DNA of 5,358 nt, taken from the NCBI GenBank assembly GCA_002403895.1, contig DHIQ01000114.1, forward strand, positions 1 to 5,358, in the 5' to 3' direction. Under the pieces are notes generated by a model that worked only from the letters and a program-made list of their open reading frames with translations, was not told the DNA's origin and made no database searches. Source of the stretch: Candidatus Neomicrothrix sp. UBA4742. GTDB lineage: Bacteria; Actinomycetota; Acidimicrobiia; Acidimicrobiales; Acidimicrobilacustridaceae. Position numbers and translations under genes: made by a program. Positions 1-5,115 of this stretch are shown piece after piece; within the stretch, counting starts at the first letter, position 1; each line of letters begins with the position of its first letter.

Positions 1-24
1 CTCCTCAGGTGTGGGAGCGGTCAT
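1..24 (-). CDS. 5' end of an unidentified leftward gene (partial)
   Basis: On the minus strand an ATG at 24-22 opens a reading frame that runs off the left edge and reads MTAPTPEE. The start is supported by a strong ribosome binding site, GAGGAG at 37-32, seven bases upstream of the ATG, and by a plausible promoter further upstream. Only eight codons are visible, so the product cannot be named. An acidic, proline-rich N-terminus of this kind is common in actinobacterial cytoplasmic proteins and says nothing about function. The gene is divergent from the coding-like sequence that begins near base 82. Confidence 0.6.
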
Positions 25-71
25 GGTTGTTCTCCTCGGGTGGTTGGAGAGGAGTCAATATCCTCTTCAGA

Positions 72-101
72 ATTATCTTAACTGAGGCCCCCTGATGGCA
101 A
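72..101 (-). promoter_or_regulatory. Candidate sigma-70-type promoter for the gene starting at 24
   Basis: The minus strand carries TTGCCA (101-96, five of six matches to TTGACA), an 18-base spacer, and GATAAT (77-72, five of six matches to TATAAT). Transcription would begin near 65 and give a leader of about 40 bases that contains the GAGGAG site. The stretch 57-82 is clearly AT-richer than the rest of the window, as expected of a promoter. Assigned by pattern only. Confidence 0.4.
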
Positions 102-432
102 CGTCACCCAGTTCTCCAGAGGGCCACTCCATGGTCCCGTAAAGTACACCGTCCGTTTGGATAGACTTGATCCAATCGGTTGAGGATGGTGACGGGTTCC
201 TGATCGTTGACCCCGATCAGTACCACAAGACGCCTCGCAAGTCTGTGGCTGGACAGGCTGGTGGCGTGGCAAGTGTGGACATCCGCGAAGAGGCCTTCGG
301 GAGTTCCAACCCACGGGCCAACGTGAAGCAGACGTGAAGCAGCCCGGAAGCACCCGTGAAGCTTTCCCCTTCCTCAGCCTCAGGGAAAGGGAAAAGGGAA
401 GGCCCCAACGCAAGCGTTGTGACCCGCCTTGA
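82..432 (+). pseudogene. Probable decayed small gene with stops, a frameshift and an 11-bp duplication
   Basis: No intact gene covers 25-355, but the plus strand is protein-like in pieces. Frame 1 (82-180) encodes ...GPVKYTVRLDRLDPIG and then stops. Skipping one T at 180/181 leads into frame 2, which reads EDGDGFLIVDPDQYHKTP and later VASVDIREEAFGSSNPRAN before a TGA at 335-337. That stop lies just inside a perfect 11-bp tandem duplication (321-331 and 332-342). Removing one copy restores an open frame to a TGA at 430-432. There is no conventional start codon in frame 1; an ATG at 95 lies in frame 2 and meets TAA at 140. This fits a small gene broken by a one-base insertion and a duplication, but the family is not recognised. 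It could also be non-coding sequence with chance open stretches. Confidence 0.3.
321..342 (+). repeat. Perfect 11-bp tandem duplication
   Basis: ACGTGAAGCAG occurs twice without a gap, at 321-331 and 332-342. A shorter related copy, CGTGAAGC, occurs again at 355-362 and overlaps the GTG start of the next gene. Eleven is not a multiple of three, so the duplication shifts any frame running through it. It creates the TGA at 335-337. Confidence 0.85.
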
Positions 433-706
433 AGATGTCTTTCAGTGGGGTGAAGAGCGCGGGTTCGACACCAAGTACCGGGACAAGGTGAAGAGGCTGC
501 TCATGGACGAAAGCCCCAACGCCACCCAGACCATCACCCTGTTGGACGACGCTGAAGAGATGGGCAAGGCTGACCCGGATGAGTTCCCCCTATTCGTCTC
601 ACTGGTCCGCTACGTCATCACCGACAAGACCGGGGCGACATATGAGGGTGGGGGCGGGAGCATGGCCAAGAGGTTGCAGGACTTCGACGGGAGCATCCGA
701 CCATGA
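356..706 (+). CDS. Unidentified small acidic protein, first gene of a two-gene unit
   Basis: A GTG start at 356 gives 116 residues. The nearest upstream in-frame stop is at 335-337, so no earlier start is possible. A weak GGAAG (346-350) stands five bases before the GTG. The first 21 residues are low-complexity (Ser, Lys, Gly). The compact part begins near residue 22 with VTRLEDVFQWGEERG, and a second GTG at 419 exactly there is an alternative start. The body (residues 22-116) is rich in Asp, Glu and Lys with mostly helical character, and has no signal peptide or membrane segment, so it is probably cytoplasmic. Third codon positions are GC-rich, which supports real coding. Its stop overlaps the next start in ATGA, implying an operon and translational coupling. 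I do not recognise the family. Companion genes of this size are common in actinobacterial mobile or accessory loci, but nothing here proves that role. Confidence 0.55.
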   Translation: MKLSPSSASGKGKREGPNASVVTRLEDVFQWGEERGFDTKYRDKVKRLLMDESPNATQTITLLDDAEEMGKADPDEFPLFVSLVRYVITDKTGATYEGGGGSMAKRLQDFDGSIRP

Positions 707-912
707 GGAACGATATCGACACCCACGTTCGACGGGGTGAGGAGCCCGCTGACCGGAGGGAGACGCCCAGCCAGAGAACCCATAGGCGCTCACCCAGCGG
801 TTATGCCGAAGAGATCATCGAGGCGGTGCCGTGGGAGACTCGCGCTCAGTTCAAGGTGGCCGCGCTGGCGCAGGGTCTCGGTCTGACCGTGGCCATGGTC
901 CTTCCATGTTGA
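703..912 (+). CDS. Unidentified small basic protein, possibly truncated
   Basis: The ATG at 703 overlaps the preceding stop (ATGA) and has GGGAG nine bases upstream. The 69-residue product has a charged, disordered first half with many Arg, Glu and Pro residues. A likely helical second half runs from about residue 34, with GYAEEIIEAVPWETRAQF and then AALAQGLGLTVAMV. The protein ends abruptly at VLPC, within what looks like a hydrophobic helix. The +1 frame continues with a helix-like SMLTRMAEAIFP, so the C-terminus may have been lost by a one-base change near 900. It shares an operon with the gene before it and converges on the exported-protein gene ending at 971. Function unknown. Confidence 0.45.
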   Translation: MRNDIDTHVRRGEEPADRRETPSQRTHRRSPSGYAEEIIEAVPWETRAQFKVAALAQGLGLTVAMVLPC

Positions 913-931
913 CTCGCATGGCCGAGGCCAT
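885..931. terminator. Paired GGCC-centred inverted repeats between convergent genes
   Basis: Two small dyads lie where the rightward pair and the leftward exported-protein gene meet: a near-perfect one around 885-899 (GACC...GGTC) and a perfect ATGGCC-GA-GGCCAT at 918-931. They could form weak hairpins on either strand and serve as a bidirectional terminator. There is no T-run, and the stems are short, so this is a guess from position. Confidence 0.2.
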
Positions 932-970
932 CTTCCCCATGCCGCGGAGGGCGAGGCCGTCAGCCCACGC

Positions 971-2011
971 TCAGACAGTCGCGCCCCCGGGACACGGTTT
1001 GGTATCCACGCCAACCGGGCTATCGAACTCCGCGATCACCGACAGCGAGCCATCGGACCCCGGGGCGACCACCGCGCCGATATTTTGTAGGAGGTGGTCG
1101 GTAACCGACGAGTAACTCCCGGGCACGCTTGAACCCGGCCCCGCGGTGACACAGCCGCCACCCGACGGGGTCGTGACCACGTCGTAGAGGTTTTCGAAGA
1201 GCACGAACCTGCCACCTGCGTTGGTCTTCAGCTTGATTCCGTCCTGCCGGGTCGACGCCGAGAACGTGGCCACCCCTTTCACAGTTGGGGTCTGCGCCAG
1301 GGCCTGCTGCAGCTGGGTCACGAACTGGTCGGTCAGTGGCCCCGCCAGCACGCGCTTACCCGCCTGGTCTGGGTGCCCGCCGAGCAGGGCACCGACGTAA
1401 CCGGTGTAGAGGGTCGATAGCTCACTCCCGCCGGGTGCGCCGTCCGCGAAGGCGGCGTAGCCGTCCTTGTCGAGCGCGATGTCCAGCTTGTTCGCCAGCC
1501 CCGCGGCGATGTCGGCGTAGCCCGCGTTCCGCCAGGCGTCGGCCGCTGATGTGCGCCGGAAGAGCTCCAGCACCTGGTTGCTCTTGCCGGTGGGCACGCC
1601 AGACGGGTCCGTCTGCGCCTCCGTGCGGATCGAGAGGAAGACTGCCGGGTAGCTCGTCTGGCGTGGCACGAACACCCGGATGTCGGTCGAGTCCGCGATG
1701 GCCGTTTGGGTGCCCCCGCTGGCAGCGCGGGCGTCCGCCTGCTGCATGATGATTGTCTCGTCCATCTTCAGCGCGTCGCCGCTCTCCACCTGTTCGATGA
1801 GCCGCTTGGCCTGCGCGCCCGAGGTTGCTCGGAGCGCCTGACGGTTGACGTCCCAGTGGTGCGTGACCGCGGCTCGGGCCGCCGCCGGGGTTACCAAGGA
1901 TGTCGCGGTGACGGATGCCACGGTGCAAGCGCCGAACCCGACCGAGGCCGCCACCGCCAGGGCAGCGCAGAGCGCCGCGGTCATGCTCGCGGTGGATCGA
2001 AGCCGGCTCAT
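971..2011 (-). CDS. Exported, possibly lipid-anchored protein of unknown function (DUF8094-like)
   Basis: The ATG at 2011 gives 346 residues and begins with a typical export signal: a basic start (MSRLRS) and a hydrophobic stretch at about residues 10-28. Cys29 follows GFGA, an imperfect lipobox, so lipid anchoring is possible; signal peptidase I cleavage near AAARA (about residue 47) is the alternative. The mature part is globular with mixed alpha/beta character. It includes RVFVPRQTSYPAVFLSI (about 112-128), VLELFRRTSAADAW (147-160) and a Gly-rich C-terminal part. Cys287 and Cys340 could form a disulphide outside the membrane. The pattern of an N-terminal helix region, 'VPRQ...PAVFL' and 'LELFRR...AW' resembles secreted actinobacterial proteins annotated DUF8094; that assignment is from memory. 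The frame is open back to 2110, but the added 33 residues look non-native. There is no good ribosome site before 2011, and the ATG lies within a hairpin. It follows the ABC exporter genes on the same strand. Confidence 0.7.
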   Translation of the reverse strand: MSRLRSTASMTAALCAALAVAASVGFGACTVASVTATSLVTPAAARAAVTHHWDVNRQALRATSGAQAKRLIEQVESGDALKMDETIIMQQADARAASGGTQTAIADSTDIRVFVPRQTSYPAVFLSIRTEAQTDPSGVPTGKSNQVLELFRRTSAADAWRNAGYADIAAGLANKLDIALDKDGYAAFADGAPGGSELSTLYTGYVGALLGGHPDQAGKRVLAGPLTDQFVTQLQQALAQTPTVKGVATFSASTRQDGIKLKTNAGGRFVLFENLYDVVTTPSGGGCVTAGPGSSVPGSYSSVTDHLLQNIGAVVAPGSDGSLSVIAEFDSPVGVDTKPCPGGATV

Positions 2012-2018
2012 AGCCGGC
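2002..2018 (-). promoter_or_regulatory. Perfect 7-bp hairpin with the ATG as its loop
   Basis: GCCGGCT (2002-2008) and AGCCGGC (2012-2018) are perfect inverted repeats separated by only CAT. On the minus-strand transcript this reads GCCGGCT-ATG-AGCCGGC, with the probable start codon of the exported-protein gene as the three-base loop. No Shine-Dalgarno site precedes it. The hairpin could limit initiation, or the dyad could be a protein-binding site if the transcript is leaderless. Confidence 0.5.
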
Positions 2019-2158
2019 AGATTCTTGCACAACGGCAGTTGCCCACTACACGGGAGGAGGCAGCCACGATGCCGGTGCTTGGATACCCGAGGCGTGAAGG
2101 TCATCCGCATCCTGGCTGAGAAGCACTTCGTCGGGAGACATTCCCTGTCGCATGTTCG

Positions 2159-2206
2159 AGGTTCGGAGGGATTCGAACCCCTCGCTACACACTCGGCGGC
2201 TGAGTT
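2159..2206 (-). other. tRNA-like relic (T arm and possible anticodon arm)
   Basis: The minus strand carries GAGGG (2183-2179), GTTCGAAT (2178-2171) and CCCTC (2170-2166). This is a T-arm-like hairpin containing the TTCGAAT loop typical of tRNA genes, but with one base too many for a standard seven-base loop and five-pair stem. Six to seven bases upstream, ACTC-AGCCGCC-GAGT (2205-2191) forms a four-pair stem with a seven-base loop, spaced like an anticodon arm. Position 33 is not T, and no 5' strand matches the expected acceptor end, so this is not a functional tRNA. It may be a decayed tRNA 3' part, of the kind left at element attachment sites, or a chance hairpin acting as an intergenic terminator. 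Confidence 0.35.
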
Positions 2207-2228
2207 CGGCTAGAGGCTAGCTCGCCGG

Positions 2229-3095
2229 TCAGGTCACGTCACGGCGCCGCACCACCACAGCCGTTAGGGCGCCTAGGCCCGCCGCCCAGACCAGCAGGAC
2301 CAGCACCGCGTGCGGCCCGTCGGCCAGCGGTGCGGCCGCGGGCGGGCCGCCGGTGGGGGCGGTGGCCCCGAACGAAGCGACCAGGTAACCCGCGTTGGAG
2401 ATCGGGAACCACTCCTGGATCGACTTGATGGTGTCGCTGTTCAGCCGGCCGAGCAACCCGAACACCAGGTCCTCGATGATCAGGCCGTAAGCCAGGCCCA
2501 GCCCGATGGCCATCGCGGACTGGCGGAAGAGCGTGGCGAGCCCCACCCCGAGCAAAGCCCAGAACTCGAAGATCAGCCAGATCGCGCTGAGGCCTTTGAG
2601 GAGGTCGAGGCCCGACGGGAAAGTCGTCGCCCCGCCGTCGGCGGAGGCTATCGCGTAGCTGGCGATGGCGTTCACGGCGAACAGGCTGAGGGCCATGGCC
2701 ATGACGGTCAGGGTCAGGGCGCCAAGCTTGCCCGACAGCATCGTGAGGCGGCCAGGCCGCTGGATATACATGGTCTTGACCGTCTCCCAGCCGTATTCGC
2801 TGCCCTGAAACAGGACCCCGAGGATGAGGGCGAACACGCCGCCCAGGTTCGCCCATCCGCCCAGCGTCTGCCTGACCAGGCTGGCGGGATAGAGGCCCTG
2901 CTTGAGGGCCGCGATATCGCTGGCGGTGAGGCCACCACCTCGACGCCCCGTCGCGGCCGGGGGATGATTAGCGATCACCCACGTCAGCACGTACCCAAGG
3001 CCGACGGCGAGCACCAGCAGGATGATGATGGTCACCCGGATGGCCGGCCGCCGGACCTGCTTGAACACCTCGCCACGGAAGGCGGAAACGATCAC
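2229..3095 (-). CDS. ABC-2 type exporter permease subunit
   Basis: The product has 288 residues and forms the membrane channel of a two-component ABC exporter with the ATPase encoded just upstream. About six membrane segments are visible: residues 21-42, 83-97, 122-150, 168-189, 194-214 and 262-282. After the second comes GSEYGWETVKTMYIQRPGR (98-116), which matches the conserved cytoplasmic 'E-Y-x-x-x-T-x-x-x-x-x-x-x-x-R' coupling motif of ABC-2 permeases such as those for bacitracin and lantibiotic export. The start is a GTG at 3095 inside the GTGA overlap with the ATPase stop. GGAGGG lies about seven bases upstream, so translation is coupled and subunits should be made in fixed ratio. An outer loop rich in Gly and Pro (about 245-260) looks flexible. 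The substrate cannot be read from the sequence; peptide antibiotics or other hydrophobic compounds are usual for the family. Confidence 0.88.
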   Translation of the reverse strand: MIVSAFRGEVFKQVRRPAIRVTIIILLVLAVGLGYVLTWVIANHPPAATGRRGGGLTASDIAALKQGLYPASLVRQTLGGWANLGGVFALILGVLFQGSEYGWETVKTMYIQRPGRLTMLSGKLGALTLTVMAMALSLFAVNAIASYAIASADGGATTFPSGLDLLKGLSAIWLIFEFWALLGVGLATLFRQSAMAIGLGLAYGLIIEDLVFGLLGRLNSDTIKSIQEWFPISNAGYLVASFGATAPTGGPPAAAPLADGPHAVLVLLVWAAGLGALTAVVVRRRDVT

Positions 3096-4075
3096 AGCCC
3101 ACCCTCCGTGCCCGTCAGCTCCATGAAGACGTCTTCCAGAGACCGCTCGCTGCTGCGCAGCTCACTCACCGAGACCCCGGCCTGCACCAGTTCGGAGTTG
3201 ATGTCCCCGGCCTGGTCGAGGTCGACTCGCAGGGCGAAGGTGCCGTCAGGCCCCTCGGCGACGTTGTCCGCCCCCAGCCGCGCTGCCAGCAGGTTCCTCG
3301 CCTGGTCGCCCGGCGACGCCCGCACCGTCAGCTTCGCGGCACCACGCAGCTCCTCGATGGTTCCCTCGGCGACCAGCCGGCCCTTACGGATGACGCCGAT
3401 CCTGGTGCACATCTGCTCCACCTCACCGAGCAGGTGGCTGGAGACCAGCACGGTTCGGTTCCCCCGGCCGAGCTGCACGATGAGCTTGCGGAAGTCCGCC
3501 ATGCCCTGCGGGTCCAGCCCATTGGTAGGCTCATCGAGGATCAGCACCTCGGGGTCCTTCAACAGCGCCGCCGCAACGCCAAGCCGTTGCTTCATGCCCA
3601 GTGAGTAGGTCTTGAACTTGTGGCGGGCTCGCGGCGTCAGCTCCACCTCGTCCAGGACGGTCTCGATGCGTGAGACGGGGGCGTCGCAGTACCGCGCCAG
3701 GAGACCAAGGTTGTCGTAGCCGGAGAGATACGGCCAGAAGGCGGGGGTCTCGACGATGGCGCCGATCTTGACCAGGGACTCCGGAGACCCCGGGGCCGCG
3801 CCCGCAACCGTAGCCGTCCCCTCGCTGGGCCGGATCAACCCCAGGAGGATGCGCAAGGTGGTGGTCTTGCCAGCGCCGTTGGGACCGAGGAAGCCGTAGA
3901 CCTCGCCCCGGTAGACGTTGAGGTTGAGGTCCTCCACCGCGACCACGCCATTTTCGTACCGCCGGGTCAACCGGCGGGTCTCGATGACCTTCTCCGGACC
4001 CGCGCCCGGCTCAGAACTCACGCCACACTCGTCGCATCGGACACCATTGTCATTGATAGGCATCACAGGTGTCAT
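3092..4075 (-). CDS. ABC exporter ATP-binding subunit (BcrA/CcmA-like)
   Basis: This is the motor subunit that hydrolyses ATP to drive the partner permease. All nucleotide-binding motifs are intact in the 327-residue product: Walker A GPNGAGKTT (64-72), a Q-loop region GAIVETPAFWPYLSG with Glu in place of Gln (about 105-119), signature YSLGMKQ (157-163), Walker B LILDEP (178-183), D-loop GLDPQG (186-191) and H-loop His214. The IVETPAFWPYLSG form is typical of the bacitracin/lantibiotic-immunity branch. Residues 245-327 form the regulatory tail found in that branch. The core begins near residue 30, so the first 20-odd residues are an extension carrying Cys14-x-x-Cys17. The 5' end is uncertain: ATG 4075 and ATG 4063 are in frame, GTG 4021 (residue 19) is also possible, and none has a good ribosome site. 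The gene overlaps the permease start by four bases (GTGA). Confidence 0.9.
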   Translation of the reverse strand: MTPVMPINDNGVRCDECGVSSEPGAGPEKVIETRRLTRRYENGVVAVEDLNLNVYRGEVYGFLGPNGAGKTTTLRILLGLIRPSEGTATVAGAAPGSPESLVKIGAIVETPAFWPYLSGYDNLGLLARYCDAPVSRIETVLDEVELTPRARHKFKTYSLGMKQRLGVAAALLKDPEVLILDEPTNGLDPQGMADFRKLIVQLGRGNRTVLVSSHLLGEVEQMCTRIGVIRKGRLVAEGTIEELRGAAKLTVRASPGDQARNLLAARLGADNVAEGPDGTFALRVDLDQAGDINSELVQAGVSVSELRSSERSLEDVFMELTGTEGGL

Positions 4076-4091
4076 TGATAGGCATCACAGG
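4048..4091 (-). repeat. Perfect 22-bp tandem duplication over the ATPase start
   Basis: A 22-bp unit occurs twice without a gap or mismatch, at 4048-4069 and 4070-4091. Each copy contains on the minus strand ATGCCTATCAATGACA, so every candidate ATG is duplicated. Because 22 is not a multiple of three, the two copies are in different frames. The upstream ATG (4085) opens an 11-codon frame, MPINDTCDAYQ, that stops at 4050 and overlaps the start of the ATPase frame. Confidence 0.9.
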
Positions 4092-4126
4092 AGGCGACCT
4101 GGCCGTACCCGAAGACCTGGTAGGGG

Positions 4127-4161
4127 TGTCAGTGGTACAAGGGGGGCAAAAGTCGATCCGA
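4127..4161. mobile_element. Candidate terminal end of a transposase-bearing insertion sequence
   Basis: Just beyond the stop of the truncated transposase the plus strand reads TGTCAGTGGTACAAGGGGGG. Insertion sequences of the IS3/IS481 type usually begin TG and end CA, and on the minus strand this end finishes in ...CCACTGACA. Its position 3' to the transposase suits the right end. The opposite end is missing, so neither the inverted repeat nor a target duplication can be verified. Confidence 0.35.
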
Positions 4162-4163
4162 GT

Positions 4164-4436
4164 TCAGGCAGCGCAGGCATAGACGTGGTGCAAGCCTCCA
4201 AGCACGGATCGGCTGGTGACCAGTCCGTCGCGAACCAAGGGTCGAGGAAAGGGGCTTTGCAGCGCGAGGCTCCGATGGGGGCGGTCGAGGTTGTAGTACT
4301 CGGCGAACTCGACGAGGACGGCCCGCAGATGTCGCTCGTTGATGACGATCAGGTGATCAAGGCACTCACGGCGGATCGAGCGAACGAGCGGCTCGGCGAT
4401 GGCATCCGGGCGCGGGGCCCGTTCGGTCGGGTAAAT
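4164..4436 (-). pseudogene. C-terminal fragment of an integrase-core (DDE) transposase
   Basis: Leftward, the frame reads ...ERAPRPDAIAEPLV (start of the visible homology near 4436), then RSIRRECLDHLIVINERH, EYYNLDRPHRSL and a tail ending VLGGLHHVYACAA. This is the end of the rve-type integrase core of IS3/IS481-like transposases. The Glu at about 4394-4392 is the third acidic residue of the DDE triad, and the two preceding Asp residues are missing. The frame stays open upstream to 4565, but that part is the antisense of yjbQ and not transposase. The enzyme is therefore cut off at its 5' side and cannot be active. The break lies within a few bases of the yjbQ start, so insertion or deletion of the element has replaced the native upstream region of that gene. 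Confidence 0.8.
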
Positions 4437-4445
4437 TTTGAGGCG

Positions 4446-4850
4446 ATGGAGAAGGAGCTCAGACTCGGCACTGAGCAGCGCCAGGTGGTTGACCTGACCG
4501 CGGAGGCCGAGCGCTTCGCCGCCGAGGCTGGAGGTGATGGGCTGCTCAACGTCTTCGTGCCGCACGCTACCGCCGGGCTGGCGCTGATGGAAACCGGGAG
4601 CGGCTCCGAAGCTGACCTAGTTGACGCCCTCAGCCGGCTCTTACCTCGAGGAGACCGCTATCGCCATCGGCATGGCTCGCCGGGACACGGTGCCGACCAC
4701 CTGCTTCCGGTTCTGCTGTCGCCCTCAGTCTCCATCCCACTACGGGACGGGAAGCTTCGCCTCGGCCGCTGGCAGTCGATCGTGGTGGTCGATATGAATC
4801 AGGACAACCCACGGAGGACGGTGTTACTGACCCTGCTGCGCTCGGGTTGA
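4446..4850 (+). CDS. yjbQ: YjbQ/UPF0047 family protein (secondary thiamine-phosphate synthase-type)
   Basis: The 134-residue product matches the UPF0047/YjbQ family along its whole length, about the usual size. Family motifs seen in order are VFVPHATAGLALME (36-49), YRHRHG (72-77), HGADHLLPVLLSPS (81-94), the strand IPLRDGKL (97-104) and LGRWQSIVVVDM (106-117), then NPRRTV (121-126). Conserved His40, His74, His76 and His85 probably form the metal or substrate site. E. coli YjbQ has been reported to support thiamine phosphate formation when overproduced, but the physiological role is unsettled. The ATG at 4446 is chosen because homology begins at once (ELRL...VVDLT). The frame is open far upstream, through transposase antisense. 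GAGG (4440-4443) is too close to be a good ribosome site. With transposase debris immediately upstream, its original promoter may be lost. Confidence 0.88.
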   Translation: MEKELRLGTEQRQVVDLTAEAERFAAEAGGDGLLNVFVPHATAGLALMETGSGSEADLVDALSRLLPRGDRYRHRHGSPGHGADHLLPVLLSPSVSIPLRDGKLRLGRWQSIVVVDMNQDNPRRTVLLTLLRSG

Positions 4851-4930
4851 AGACTGGGCCGACCGACTCCACCTGGCACCGCATCTCCCAAATGTCGTCC
4901 TACCGGATCGTCGTCGACGGTGCTTACCTC

Positions 4931-5115
4931 AGCTTCTTCGTCTGCGATGGAGCTGGCCAGAGGATAGATTCCAGAGACGATGTGACAAGTCGATTGAGCT
5001 CTGGCGTGACCCCGCACGCGGAGCGGTGGGTCGGGAGCTGCTGACGGGAGTGCTTGGATTGAATGCTGATCTTCGGCATCCGTACATACGGCGATGCCGT
5101 GTCAGCGCAGACGTA
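4931..5115 (+). pseudogene. Degenerate integrase-core transposase remnant with in-frame stops
   Basis: One plus-strand frame reads FFVCDGAGQRIDS, then VTPHAERWVGSC, a TGA (5042-5044), RECLD, a second TGA (5060-5062) and MLIFGIRTY. Read through, this matches the rve core of actinobacterial IS transposases: the 'FLxRDxxxQF' segment with the second Asp (Asp at 4946-4948), then 'P-x-A-x-A-E-R-W-V-x-S-x-R-R-E-C-L-D-W-M-L-I-F-G' with the third acidic residue, Glu, in AERW. The usual sequence has a Trp where the second stop lies, so TGG to TGA is likely there; the first stop replaces an Arg-type codon. Spacing between the two blocks is shorter than usual, suggesting a deletion. Homology fades after RTYGDAVSAQ, right at the stop of the stress-protein gene. 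It is inactive, and its wording differs from the fragment at 4164-4436, so it comes from another element. Confidence 0.65.

Noticed and set aside
78..413. Open frames on the minus strand over 78-413
   Set aside because: They are antisense to the coding-like plus-strand stretches, have unusual composition (many Arg, Pro, Ser, Trp) and resemble no family.
2012..2110. Extension of the exported protein to an ATG at 2110
   Set aside because: The 33 extra residues (many His, Arg, Cys) precede a proper signal peptide and would bury it; nothing supports translation there.
1845..2213. Plus-strand open frame ending in a GFEPLATHSAA-like tail
   Set aside because: It overlaps the exported-protein gene antisense; tails of this kind are known false translations across tRNA-like sequence, which here points to the relic at 2159-2206.
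2310..3608. Long plus-strand open frame of 432 codons opposite the ABC genes
   Set aside because: It is an antisense shadow of the permease and ATPase genes, made possible by GC-rich codons; its product is low-complexity and unlike any known protein.
4048..4091. CRISPR array
   Set aside because: Only two units, directly adjoining with no spacers, and no cas genes; a simple tandem duplication.
3918..4445. Upstream extension of the yjbQ frame to 3918
   Set aside because: It runs antisense through the ATPase and transposase fragment; family homology begins at the ATG at 4446.
4437..4565. N-terminal part of the transposase frame up to ATG 4565
   Set aside because: This section is the reverse complement of the intact yjbQ start and has no transposase similarity.
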